Part shown: piece by piece, positions 50,351 through 59,029 of the stretch | Layout: every line of letters starts with the position of its first letter | How positions within the stretch are numbered: position 1 is the stretch's first letter | NCBI RefSeq assembly: GCF_024298865.1 | Contig: NZ_CP101161.1 | Coordinates: 1,757,227-1,821,226 of the forward strand | Length of the DNA stretch: 64,000 nt | Direction of reading: 5' to 3' | Source of the DNA: Halorarius halobius | GTDB taxonomy: Archaea > Halobacteriota > Halobacteria > Halobacteriales > Haloarculaceae | Position numbers and translations under genes: made by a program | Notes under the pieces: model-generated | What the model was told of the DNA's origin: nothing | What the model saw: the letters and a program-made list of their open reading frames with translations, nothing else | Databases searched by the model: none

Positions 50351-50791
50351 ATGCCCACGCCAGCCGTCTCCGACCACCTCGAACCGGACGGTGCCGACTA
50401 CCCAGACGGGGTGTACCGCGTCGTCGGCACCGACGAGGGTGGCGCCACCCTGTTGCGGGTCGCGGACGCGGCCGGCCGGCGCGTCCACACCGGCGACCTC
50501 GTCACCGTCGACGCCGCCGACCTCGACGGGTTCGCGCCCGCCGACGACCCCGACGGGAACCGACCGGTGGGCGCCGAATTGGAGGGCGGCCTCCGGAACG
50601 TCTACTGGTCGCTCCGGGCGTTCGTCCAGCAGTTGCTCGCCAACCCGGTGCCGACGGCGGTCGCGGTGGCGGTGCTCGTCGCCGGACAGTTCGGCGACCG
50701 CGTCGTCTCCGTCCCCGACACGGCGTCGGCCGCGCTCGTCGTCGTCGGCGCGCTCACGCTGGCGTACGTCGGGAGCGGCCGGCTCTCCTGA
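50351..50791 (+). CDS. Hypothetical protein with two C-terminal helices
   Basis: A 146-aa protein. Residues 1-75 form a small beta-rich soluble domain (DGVYRVVGTDEGGATLLRVADAAGRRVHTGDLVTVD, an OB- or SH3-like pattern); two hydrophobic helices follow (PTAVAVAVLVAGQFG and SAALVVVGALTLAYVGSGRL). Similar two-part proteins occur across haloarchaea without known function. ATG 50351 gives the complete soluble domain. Confidence 0.65.
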   Translation: MPTPAVSDHLEPDGADYPDGVYRVVGTDEGGATLLRVADAAGRRVHTGDLVTVDAADLDGFAPADDPDGNRPVGAELEGGLRNVYWSLRAFVQQLLANPVPTAVAVAVLVAGQFGDRVVSVPDTASAALVVVGALTLAYVGSGRLS

Positions 50792-50875
50792 CACTGTCGA
50801 CGCCGCCCGGCGGGAGGGAACAATCGCCATCTCACTCTCCGGTAGCGATACGGTCCACGGTCTGCATCTCCGTGC

Positions 50876-52414
50876 ATGGCGTCGGCAGATGTGGGGCGCG
50901 TGCTGCTTCTGGTCGCCGTCGTGGCGGCCGGGACGCTCGGCGTGGTCGCGTCGGCCGGTGCCGCGGCCGTGCCGGCCGACCCGGCGAACGACACCGTCGG
51001 CTGGGAAGACGGTCGCTGGCACAACGAGACCATCCCGCTCGACCAGTCGGACGGGCTGAACCGGACCGAGCGGCGGGCGTTCCTCGCCCGGTCGCTCGCC
51101 CGCATCGAGTTTCTGACCGACAGGGAGGTGCGCGTCGACACGAACCTGACGATACGGCCGGCGAGTCGCTACCCGTTCTGTGGCGACGGTCCCAACGCGA
51201 CGGTGCGGGCGATGCGGAACGCGCGGTGGGAGGCGGCGTTCGTCGTCGGCCAGCGTCGCGACGTGACCGACCTGCGGGGCTGTGACCCGCCGCTGGCGTA
51301 CCACGGCGGCCCGGAGCGTGGCGGCGTGGTCGTCCTCCCCGAAGACCCCGACACGTTCCGACTCGACGGCCGCGTCCTCGTCCACGAACTCGTCCACGCC
51401 GTCCAGCCCGAACCTATCAGCCCGTTCGACCGCCCGACGACGGACGGGTTGCAGGCCCGCGATGCCGTCGTCGAGGGACACGCCAACTACGTCACCCAGC
51501 AGTACGCGCGGCGGTGCGGCGACGAGTGGGTCTGCGAGCGTCACCCGGGGTCGGCGGAGTCGGCCGTCGGGCCGCGCGGCCGCGCGTTCCGTCTGGCCGG
51601 GATGTTCGGCTACGGCTACGGCCCGGCGTACGTCGCTCGCCTCACCGACCGCGAGGGTGCGGCGGCCGTCCGCGACCGGTTCGGGGCGCCGCCGTCGACC
51701 ACCGAGCAGGTGATTCACGACACCGACGAGGCGCCCGTAGCGGTCCGCGTCGAGGCCACGCCCCGGGGTGGCTGGCGCCGCGTCGGTGCCGACCGTCTCG
51801 GCGAGGCCAGCGTGTACGCGACGTTCTGGTACGCGAGTCGCGCCCACGGCGCCGGCGTCGTCGACCCGGCGAGCGTCTACGGGTCGCCCGAGGCGCGGCG
51901 GTTCCTCGGCGGGAACCCGCTTGCCGCGATGGACGGGCCGTACGCGCGACTGAACTACAGCCACCCCGTCTCCGCGGGGTGGGGTGGCGACCGCTTCGTC
52001 GCGTACGCGAACGGGAACCGGAGCGGCTACGTCTGGGCCACCGCGTGGGACTCCGAGCGGGACGCCCGCGAGTTCCGGACGGCCTACCTGCGGGTGCTCC
52101 GCTCGCTGAACGCCACCCGGTCGGAGACGGGCGTCTGGACCGTGCCGGACGGCCCGTTCGCCGACGCGTTCCGGGTCGTCCGTGACGGCAGGCGCGTGGT
52201 CGTCGTCAACGGGCCGTCGACCAGGGCGCTGGCGGCGGTCCACCCGCCTGCGGCCCCGGCGGGCGTGACGGTCACTGGGACGCCGACGGCGTCGCCCGCC
52301 GCCGGAACGGCGACGCGACCGACCGACGGCACGGGGCCGACGCTCCCCGGTGTGGTCGCCGGCGGGGTCGTCCTCGCGGCAACGGTCGGGACGTGGCGCG
52401 TCCGCCGGGCGTGA
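50876..52414 (+). CDS. Hvo_1808-type surface protein with HExxH
   Basis: A 512-aa exported protein with signal peptide (residues 8-30) and one C-terminal helix (LPGVVAGGVVLAATVGTWRVRRA), preceded by a Thr/Pro/Ala stretch, so it is anchored at the outside. It holds the zinc-protease motif HELVHAVQ (about 172-179) and downstream EGHANYVTQQYA, whose Glu/His could complete a gluzincin-type site. Cys pairs (YPFCGDG/LRGC; RRCGDEWVCERH) may form disulfides. I recall this layout as the Hvo_1808 family. Peptidase activity is inferred from the motif. Confidence 0.8.
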   Translation: MASADVGRVLLLVAVVAAGTLGVVASAGAAAVPADPANDTVGWEDGRWHNETIPLDQSDGLNRTERRAFLARSLARIEFLTDREVRVDTNLTIRPASRYPFCGDGPNATVRAMRNARWEAAFVVGQRRDVTDLRGCDPPLAYHGGPERGGVVVLPEDPDTFRLDGRVLVHELVHAVQPEPISPFDRPTTDGLQARDAVVEGHANYVTQQYARRCGDEWVCERHPGSAESAVGPRGRAFRLAGMFGYGYGPAYVARLTDREGAAAVRDRFGAPPSTTEQVIHDTDEAPVAVRVEATPRGGWRRVGADRLGEASVYATFWYASRAHGAGVVDPASVYGSPEARRFLGGNPLAAMDGPYARLNYSHPVSAGWGGDRFVAYANGNRSGYVWATAWDSERDAREFRTAYLRVLRSLNATRSETGVWTVPDGPFADAFRVVRDGRRVVVVNGPSTRALAAVHPPAAPAGVTVTGTPTASPAAGTATRPTDGTGPTLPGVVAGGVVLAATVGTWRVRRA

Positions 52415-52423
52415 CGGCCCGGG

Positions 52424-54370
52424 TCAGTCCGCCCGCAACTCGACGGTGTCCGTCCGGTTCCACGTCCGCTCGTCGATGACGGCGGCCGTCGTCGCGCCGA
52501 ACACGTAGAGGTGGTCGCCGGCGTAGCGGGCGCGCCGCGGTTCGACGACGCCGACTCGCTTGACGGTCGTGAGGTTCCGCTCCGAGAGCACGTAGCCGCC
52601 CTGCCGGGTCGGCAGGAACACCACGTCGTGGCGCGGGTCGCGGGTGAACGCGTGGTGGGTCCGCTCCACGGCGGAGTAGCGGGCGTCGAACACCCGCGAG
52701 TGGGCGACCCGCGGGTCCGTCGGGTCCGACACGTCGAACACGACGGCCTTCACGTGGCCGTCCTCCTCGCCGACGCCGAGCAGGCGGCCGTCGTCGAGCG
52801 GGTGGAGATACCGCGAGAAGCCGGGGAGCTTCAGTTTCCCCGTCTGCTCGGGGTCGGCGGGGTCCGAGAGGTCGATGACGTGGAGCGGGTCGACCTGCCG
52901 GTAGGTGATGACGTAGCCGGTGTCGCCGACGAACCGGACGCCGTACACGCGCTGGCCCTCGCTCATCCCGGTGACGGAGCCCTCGACGGAGAGGTCGTCC
53001 GTGTCGAGGACGTACACGTCGTTGGCGGACTCGACGCCCGGCCGCTCGCCGACGGTCGTCGCCACGCGCAGGTGACCGTCGTGGGCGCTGAAGGAGAACT
53101 GGTCGAGCACCCGCCCCGGGACGGTGCCCGTCGCCGCGGCCGAGAGACCGCCGTCGAGCGACAGGCGGACGACGTGGGTGCGGTCGAGGCTCCGGCGGTT
53201 GTCGCGCAGGTACGTCCGATAGCTGTCCGCGAGTTCTTCGGCGCGCTCTTCTCGCTCGTCGTCGGGCAGGCGGGCCCGCCAGCGTCGCAACGTCGCCTCG
53301 ATTTCGGCCCGCTCGGCCGACGGCGAGAGGTCGTACGACCGGACCTCCCGCAGGCGTTCGACCGCCTGGTCGTCGAGCACCGTCGTCCCCTCGGACAGCA
53401 GGAACGCCATCCGGGTCTCGACGGGCGACGCCCGGTCGAGATACGTCACGTACAGCCCGTCGGTCGACATGTAGACGGTGGCGTCGGGGCCGCCGACGAA
53501 CGCGAAGCGGTCACGGACCGCGCCGTCGTCGGCGTCGACCTGCACGGCGGTGTAGGCCACGTCGACCGGCACCGGCTCGCGGGGGTGGTGGACCGCCGTA
53601 CACGGGACGGTCGTCCCCTCGAGCGGTTCGACCTCGCAGTCGTCGTCGAGCCGGTCGCCGGCGACGAGATACACCTGTCCGTCGTGGAGGCGGGCGGTGG
53701 TGATACGGCCGGTGACGTTGCGCGTCCAGACGAGTTCGGGCGCATCGGGGTTCGAGATGTCGTAGCCCGCGAGCTGGTCCTCGCCGAGGACGACCAGCCG
53801 GTCGCCGTCGACGAGCATCCGGCCCGAGCGGTCGATGTGGGCGGAGACAGACGCCGCGTCGGGGTCGGTGGCGTCGACGGCGACGGTCCGACCAGTGGGG
53901 TCGACGGGCTTCTCGTCGCCGGCGCGGACGCGGTGGTCGGGCATCGCGTAGTAGAACCGGCCGTCGACAGTCTTCAGCACGTCCGGCTCGTCGACGCCGT
54001 CGACCTGTACGTTCGTCTCGCCGTAGCGGGGGGCGTCGCCGCCCGAACTCTCGGGGACGGGTGCGGCGCTACTGGCCGCGGCCCCGCCGTCGCCGCCGGC
54101 CGTGAGCGCCACGTCGACTTCGGTCGCCGTCCCTCCCTGGAACCTGGCGCCGCCGAACCGGACGCGCCGGTGTGACTGCCGCTGGCCGCGCTGTCGGTAC
54201 TCCTGGAACGCCGCGGTCGTCTCCGAGGTGACGAGCGCGAGCGAGTCGTTCGTCGCCGTTCGGTTCACGTTCGGCTCGGGGTCGCCGCCGTCGTCGGGCG
54301 CGATAAGCACCGCGCCGCCGACGCCCGCGACGACCAGCACGGCGACGACCGCCGGAACGAGATGCCGCAT
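52424..54370 (-). CDS. Secreted beta-propeller protein
   Basis: A 648-aa exported protein: one N-terminal helix (LVPAVVAVLVVAGVGGAVLIA), acidic linker, then YGETNVQVDGVDEPDVLKTVDGRFYYAM, the hallmark of the beta-propeller family PF09826. Blades repeat the pattern VVLGEDQLAGYDISNPDAPELVW and DVYVLDTDDLSVEGSV. Several NxT sequons. It probably binds a ligand or partner on the cell surface; the function of the family is unknown. It ends 9 nt from the convergent HExxH protein gene. Confidence 0.88.
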   Translation of the reverse strand: MRHLVPAVVAVLVVAGVGGAVLIAPDDGGDPEPNVNRTATNDSLALVTSETTAAFQEYRQRGQRQSHRRVRFGGARFQGGTATEVDVALTAGGDGGAAASSAAPVPESSGGDAPRYGETNVQVDGVDEPDVLKTVDGRFYYAMPDHRVRAGDEKPVDPTGRTVAVDATDPDAASVSAHIDRSGRMLVDGDRLVVLGEDQLAGYDISNPDAPELVWTRNVTGRITTARLHDGQVYLVAGDRLDDDCEVEPLEGTTVPCTAVHHPREPVPVDVAYTAVQVDADDGAVRDRFAFVGGPDATVYMSTDGLYVTYLDRASPVETRMAFLLSEGTTVLDDQAVERLREVRSYDLSPSAERAEIEATLRRWRARLPDDEREERAEELADSYRTYLRDNRRSLDRTHVVRLSLDGGLSAAATGTVPGRVLDQFSFSAHDGHLRVATTVGERPGVESANDVYVLDTDDLSVEGSVTGMSEGQRVYGVRFVGDTGYVITYRQVDPLHVIDLSDPADPEQTGKLKLPGFSRYLHPLDDGRLLGVGEEDGHVKAVVFDVSDPTDPRVAHSRVFDARYSAVERTHHAFTRDPRHDVVFLPTRQGGYVLSERNLTTVKRVGVVEPRRARYAGDHLYVFGATTAAVIDERTWNRTDTVELRAD

Positions 54371-54451
54371 ACCCGTGGCATCGGCACACACGGATAAGTC
54401 GACTCGCTAAGCACAAACGGCTGTTTGAAGTATCCGCCGCCGGGCGACCCC

Positions 54452-54925
54452 TCAGACCGTCCGAACGGCGTCGACCAGCGCCCCGTAGTCGGGTTCGGTC
54501 GTCGGGTCGTCGGCGACCCAGCGGTGGCGTACGACGCCGTCGGCGTCGAGCACGAACACCGCGCGGTTGGCGATGCCGTGGAGGCCGAGTTCCGGGATGT
54601 CCATCTCGAGGTCGTACGCCCGGATGACCGACCGGGCCGTGTCGCTCACGAGGTCGAACTCGATGTCGTGTCTCTCGCGGAACGCCCCCTGCGCGAACGG
54701 CGAGTCGGCGCTCACGCCGAACACCGTCGCGCCGGCGTCGCGGAACTCGTCGAGCCGCTCCTGGAGTGCGACCATCTCGTTCGTACAGGGCGGGGTGAAC
54801 GCCCCGGGGAAGAACGCGAGGACGACGGGGCCGTCGCCGAGGTGGTCGTCGAGGTCGAACGGCTCGTGGTCGCTCGTGCCGCGCGTCGCTGTGAACGTCG
54901 GGGCGGTGTCGCCGTCGGTGAGCAT
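54452..54925 (-). CDS. Peroxiredoxin (AhpC/TSA type)
   Basis: A 157-aa thiol peroxidase. The peroxidatic Cys48 sits in FFPGAFTPPCTNEM, the BCP/AhpE-type motif PxxxTxxC. No resolving cysteine is seen elsewhere, so it is a 1-Cys type using an external thiol. FGVSADSPFAQGAFRERHDIEFDLVSD continues the fold. Start ATG 54925; a GTG one codon upstream is equally possible. It lies downstream of the oxidase gene on the same strand, fitting detoxification of respiratory peroxide. Confidence 0.88.
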   Translation of the reverse strand: MLTDGDTAPTFTATRGTSDHEPFDLDDHLGDGPVVLAFFPGAFTPPCTNEMVALQERLDEFRDAGATVFGVSADSPFAQGAFRERHDIEFDLVSDTARSVIRAYDLEMDIPELGLHGIANRAVFVLDADGVVRHRWVADDPTTEPDYGALVDAVRTV

Positions 54926-55083
54926 CACCGTACGGTGGGGCCGCCGCGAGCGTAAGGGCGGTCACGAACGTGTTCGCCCGGCGCCCACGGCGGCCGCGAC
55001 GTGCCCGGGGTCGTCCGTCGCCAGCGACAGCAGTACCGCCCCGCGGTGGGGGTCGACGATGACCTCGCGGGAGCGTCCCGCCG

Positions 55084-55386
55084 CTACTCCACGACGTACG
55101 ACTGGTGGTCGCCCCGCGTGCGGGTGTCGACGAACCGGTGGCGGTCGACGCCGCCGACGGTGCCGGCAAAGGAGGGGTGGTCGGCGTCGGTGTCGTACAC
55201 CGCGTTGCTCCCCCGGAAGCCGTGGTCGGCCAGCGTCGCCCGCACGTCGCGGGGGACCGACGCGCCCGCGTCGAGTTCGAGGACGACGAGTCGGTCGGTG
55301 AAGCTCTTGGCGTCCCACGCGTCGACCACGGCGTCGTGGTCGCGGAGACGCGCGAGGAGCGCGCCGCGGTCGGCCGACTCGACCAT
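55084..55386 (-). CDS. Small protein coupled to oxidase subunit I
   Basis: A 100-aa acidic soluble protein with no membrane helix and no cysteine. Its start overlaps the oxidase stop by one base (TGATG), so translation is coupled. The helical first half (ALLARLRDHDAVVDAWDAKSFTDRLVVLELDAGAS) is followed by a C-terminal half rich in His and Asp (YDTDADHPSFAGTVGGVDRHRFVD). Family not recognised. Placement suggests an assembly or regulatory factor for the oxidase. Confidence 0.6.
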   Translation of the reverse strand: MVESADRGALLARLRDHDAVVDAWDAKSFTDRLVVLELDAGASVPRDVRATLADHGFRGSNAVYDTDADHPSFAGTVGGVDRHRFVDTRTRGDHQSYVVE

Positions 55387-57125
55387 CAGTCGTCCGCCTC
55401 CTCGCCCCCGTCGGCGACGGCGGGCAGGCGGTTCCGGTCGAACCAGCGCCACTCGTGGGTCAGCAGGTCGTCCTCGGCGAGGTCCCACGGGTCGCCGTCG
55501 GTCACCTCGGGACCTTCGAGCCACGAGACGACCACGTTCCAGAGGAACAGCAGTTGGCCGAAGACGAGGACGTACACGCCGAGCGTGGCGAGCTGGTGGA
55601 GGTCGGTGAAGTAGGCGACGGGGCCGACCCCGACGTCGTAACTCGCGTACCGGCGCGGCATCCCGCCGTAGCCGAGCAGCACCATCGGGAAGAAGGTGAG
55701 GTTCGTCCCGACCATCGTGAGCCAGAAGTGCCACTTGCCGAGCGTCCGCTGGTACCACTTTCCGGTGACGAGCGGGAACCAGTAGTAGACGGCCGCGAAC
55801 ACGGCGAAGGCGATGCCACCCATGATTACGTAGTGGAAGTGAGCGATGACGTGGTAGGTGTCGTGTAACACCATGTCGACGGGGATGGCCGCCTCGAACA
55901 CGCCGGTGATGCCGCCGACGATGAAGTTGGCGATGAAGCCGATACAGAACAGCATCGGCGTCCGCAACCGGAGGCGCCCGCCCCACATCGTCGTGATCCA
56001 GTTGAACGTCTTCACCGCCGAGGGGACGGCGATGGCGATGGAGACGGCCATGAACGACGCCCGAATCCGGGGGTCGATGCCCGTCGAGAACATGTGGTGG
56101 GCCCAGACGCCAAAGGAGAGGACGCCCAGCGCCAGCGTCGAGTAGACGACGAACTTGAACCCGAACAGTTTCCGCGCGGAGAACCGGGGGAGGATGTAAC
56201 TGACGAGCCCCATCGGCGGGAGGACGAGGATGTACACCTCGGGGTGGCCGAAGAACCAGAACAGATGTTGCCAGAGGATGGGCGAGCCGCCCTCGACGGC
56301 GAAGAACGCCGTCCCGAAGTTGCGGTCGAGCAGCAGCATCACGAGCGCGCTCCCCAAAAGCGGGAACGCGAAGATGATCTGGCCGGACTGGACCAGCACC
56401 GTCCACGAGAACATGTCGAGGTTCGCCCAGGTGACGTCCTCGGCGCGTTCGGTGAAGATGGTGACGACGAAGTTGATGGCGCCCATCGTCGCGGAGACGC
56501 CCGTCAGGTGGAGGCCGAGTATCAGCAGGTCGACGCCGGGGTTCGACTGCTCGACGGCCAGCGGCGCGTACAGCGTCCATGCGGTCTGTGCGCCCTCGAC
56601 GCCGACGCCGAGCGGTTTCAACAGCATTCCGCCCCAGATGAGGAGTGCGCCCGGCGGCAACAGCCAGAACGCGATGGCGTTCACCCGCGGGAACGCCATG
56701 TCGTCGGCGCCGATGAGCAGGGGAATCAGGTAGTTCGACAGCGCCGCGAGGATGGGCGTTCCGAACAGGAACAGCATCGTGACCCCGTGGGTGGTCATGA
56801 GTGCGTTGTAGAACCCGGGGTCGACGAGGTCAGACGGCGGCGTCGCTAGCTCCGTCCGCATCACCGTGACGGCGATGCCGCCCCACGCGAACGAGAACAG
56901 CGCGAACGCGCCGTACATCAGCCCGATGTCCTTGTGGTCGACGGTGGTGAGCCAGCGGGTGAGCCCGGACGGTTTCTCCGTCGTCCCGTGGGCGTCGCCG
57001 GTCGCCCCGCCGACGGCGGGCGTGTAGGAGCGCCACGCGCCGACGCGGCGGAGCCACGCCCCGACGAGCAGTAACCCGGCGCCCGTCACCGCTGTGAGCG
57101 TGAGTTGTCCCGTGCCGAGTGCCAT
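55386..57125 (-). CDS. coxA: Cytochrome c oxidase subunit I (heme-copper oxidase)
   Basis: A 579-aa catalytic subunit with about 14 helices. It follows the A-type plan: low-spin heme ligand His in TTHGVTMLFLFG, the CuB His-Tyr pair in FWFFGHPEVYILVLPPMG, the two CuB histidines in VWAHHMFSTGID, and the heme a3/a ligands in LHDTYHVIAHFHYVI. The EVYI sequence belongs to the A1/A2 class with an active-site tyrosine. The first helix carries an extra N-terminal anchor (LTLTAVTGAGLLLVGAWLRRV). Usual partner subunits II and III are not adjacent. The halocyanin in this window is a possible electron donor. Confidence 0.93.
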   Translation of the reverse strand: MALGTGQLTLTAVTGAGLLLVGAWLRRVGAWRSYTPAVGGATGDAHGTTEKPSGLTRWLTTVDHKDIGLMYGAFALFSFAWGGIAVTVMRTELATPPSDLVDPGFYNALMTTHGVTMLFLFGTPILAALSNYLIPLLIGADDMAFPRVNAIAFWLLPPGALLIWGGMLLKPLGVGVEGAQTAWTLYAPLAVEQSNPGVDLLILGLHLTGVSATMGAINFVVTIFTERAEDVTWANLDMFSWTVLVQSGQIIFAFPLLGSALVMLLLDRNFGTAFFAVEGGSPILWQHLFWFFGHPEVYILVLPPMGLVSYILPRFSARKLFGFKFVVYSTLALGVLSFGVWAHHMFSTGIDPRIRASFMAVSIAIAVPSAVKTFNWITTMWGGRLRLRTPMLFCIGFIANFIVGGITGVFEAAIPVDMVLHDTYHVIAHFHYVIMGGIAFAVFAAVYYWFPLVTGKWYQRTLGKWHFWLTMVGTNLTFFPMVLLGYGGMPRRYASYDVGVGPVAYFTDLHQLATLGVYVLVFGQLLFLWNVVVSWLEGPEVTDGDPWDLAEDDLLTHEWRWFDRNRLPAVADGGEEADD

Positions 57126-57264
57126 GTGGCGGCCGCTTCTCGGGGTTCGCTCAAGGGGATTGTCGGGAACATGTTCACGCGCCCGCCGCGTCGGATGGAG
57201 TCGTCGCCACCCACGACACCGCGGAGGCGGCGGGGTTAGACGGGCGGGGCCGCCCGCGGGTGAG

Positions 57265-57894
57265 CTACACCGCGTACGTCGACGCCAGCCCCAGCAGGAA
57301 GCCGACGCCGACGACGATGCCGACGCTGATGGCGGCCTCCCGCTTCGAGACGTCGCGGGCGGCGGCGACGGCGTGCGTCCAGACCCACGCCGACCACAGC
57401 GTCATCAGCAGGCCGACGCCCCGGCCGACAAGCCCCAGGGTGCTGGTGGCGACATCGCGGGCGAACTGCTGGGCGCCCGTCGGGTCGCTGAAGCCGGATT
57501 CGGGCACCAGGAGAAACAGGACCACCGCGCTGACGAGACTGGCGACGACCCGCGGGGCGAACCCCCAGCCGACCAGCGTGAACAGGTCGCGGAACTCGCC
57601 GCTGGCGTTGAACAGCGCCGAGAGGCCGTAGAACAACAGCGCGTACACCAGCCAGACGACGAACGGGCCGACCAGTCCGGTGACGGCGCCGACCGCGAGG
57701 CCGACGAACACGAACGGCTGTGCCTCGCTGGGGACGGTGCCGAGGATGGCCGAGAACACCGGAATCGAACTCGCGAGGCCGACGAGCGCGACGGCGGCCA
57801 CGACGACGACCGGGCCGCGAAGCGACGGCTCCTCGGCTTCCCTCGGGAAGAACGATGCTGGGTCGGTCAGCGCCGCACGGAGGGCGGACAGCAT
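57265..57894 (-). CDS. Yip1-family membrane protein, copy 2
   Basis: A 209-aa paralogue of the product of 42825-43445 with five helices, start LSALRAALTDPASFFPREAEEPSL, central EFRDLFTLVGWGFAPRVVASLVSAVV and end KREAAISVGIVVGVGFLLG. Both copies begin with a short amphipathic LxxLxxPxxFFxR segment. It stands alone between the oxidase and a FilR1-type regulator, on the minus strand; the palindrome at 58106-58120 is 212 nt upstream of its ATG. Function unknown. Confidence 0.78.
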   Translation of the reverse strand: MLSALRAALTDPASFFPREAEEPSLRGPVVVVAAVALVGLASSIPVFSAILGTVPSEAQPFVFVGLAVGAVTGLVGPFVVWLVYALLFYGLSALFNASGEFRDLFTLVGWGFAPRVVASLVSAVVLFLLVPESGFSDPTGAQQFARDVATSTLGLVGRGVGLLMTLWSAWVWTHAVAAARDVSKREAAISVGIVVGVGFLLGLASTYAV

Positions 57895-58105
57895 GGTCGG
57901 CGGCTCGTGCGGAAATATCAAGTAACTGTCGATAGGCCGCGGGAGCGGCTCTGTGGCCGACGAGTCGCGAGCGGTGCGTCCGTCCCAGCGACGGACCCGG
58001 GGGACCGCTCGGCGGTCGTCGTCGCCGCATGGGCCGGGTGCATCCCCCTGTGACCCCGCAGTCGGCGATTGCGCGGCGGGGACATCAGGGCACCGGGTGC
58101 CCGGC

Positions 58106-58120
58106 GTGCACGGTCTGCAC
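58106..58120. promoter_or_regulatory. GTGCACGGTCTGCAC dyad beside a FilR1-type gene
   Basis: The dyad differs by one base from the GTGCACGGTGTGCAC at 29913-29927, which also lies beside a FilR1-type gene. Here it lies 1 nt past the regulator stop codon and 212 nt upstream of the Yip1-like gene. An operator role, perhaps for the Yip1-like gene, is inferred. Confidence 0.45.
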
Positions 58121-58121
58121 G

Positions 58122-58877
58122 CTACAGCGGGTCGGCGGCCTCGCGGTAGTCGCGGTAGGTCGATTCGGCCCACGCGTACACTTCGGGGTCGGTGCTCTCG
58201 ACGAGCGCCTCCGGCGTGTCGTCCGCGGAGACGACGCCGAACGCCACCCGGTCGTCCAGGAGCGTGAGCAGGAACGGGAACTCGCCGTCGTACACGTACA
58301 CGTCGACGGCGTCGCGGGTCGCCTCGAACGCGTCGCCGTAGTCGGAGCTGTCGGTCAGCGACGCGACGAGGTCGGCGGTCAACACGAGTTCGTGGTCGGT
58401 GTCGCCGGCGTCGGCGCGAGCGACCACCTGCTCGGCCGAGTTGCGGGCGACGACCGACGAGAGTTCCCGGACCGTCTCGGAGTCAGCGCGTATCTCGGTG
58501 ACGCGCTCGATGGGGGCAAGCGGCTCCATCGCGGTGGCGGTTGTGACCTCGGCGTCCGCGAGGTCGGCCGGCGAGAGGTCGAACGCCCCGGCGGGGACTC
58601 GTCCGAGAAGCGGCGCGAGGCGGGCGGCCGTCTCGAACGACTCGCGGGCCTCGGCGAACGTCGCGGCGGCGTGGCGGCCCAGCGGCGTCAGCCGGTAGCT
58701 CCCGTTCCCGTCGAGCACCCACCCGAACTCGACCATGCGGTCGAGGCTCCGCGACACCGTCGACCGTGAGGCGTCGACCCGCTCGCGCAACTCGCGGCGA
58801 GTGGTCGCACCTTCCTCGAGCGCCTGCAACACCGCCGGTCGCGTCTCCGACCTGGCGAGGAAACGTAACCCCTCCAT
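58122..58877 (-). CDS. FilR1-type winged-helix regulator, second copy
   Basis: A 251-aa regulator with the same plan as 29070-29876: winged helix (LARSETRPAVLQALEEGATT, RSTVSRSLDRMVEFGWVLDGNGSY) and FilR1-like ligand domain (AFDLSPADLADAEVTTATAME, DGEFPFLLTLLDDRVAFGVV, TDPEVYAWAESTYRDYREAAD). The ligand is unknown. ATG 58877 begins MEGLRFLARSETR, the family start. It is divergent from the FilR1-STAND fusion at 59030, with 152 nt between the two starts; mutual control is likely. Confidence 0.82.
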   Translation of the reverse strand: MEGLRFLARSETRPAVLQALEEGATTRRELRERVDASRSTVSRSLDRMVEFGWVLDGNGSYRLTPLGRHAAATFAEARESFETAARLAPLLGRVPAGAFDLSPADLADAEVTTATAMEPLAPIERVTEIRADSETVRELSSVVARNSAEQVVARADAGDTDHELVLTADLVASLTDSSDYGDAFEATRDAVDVYVYDGEFPFLLTLLDDRVAFGVVSADDTPEALVESTDPEVYAWAESTYRDYREAADPL

Positions 58878-59029
58878 CCGTCCGACCGGAGCGCGGCGGG
58901 GGTAAAGAGTGTCACGTTGGCCGGCAGGTTTCTCCGGGAGGGCGGCCGCACGTCCGCCGACCGGCCGCGAGACTGGCAAACGCCGCGGGCGGGGGAACGC
59001 TTTAGCGCGCTGGCCCACCACGAACGCGC

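Noticed and set aside
54962..55083. Coding-like stretch (REVIVDPHRGAVLLSLATDD) after the small oxidase-coupled gene
   Set aside because: No start codon in frame and no way to join it to the upstream gene without a frameshift; could be chance.
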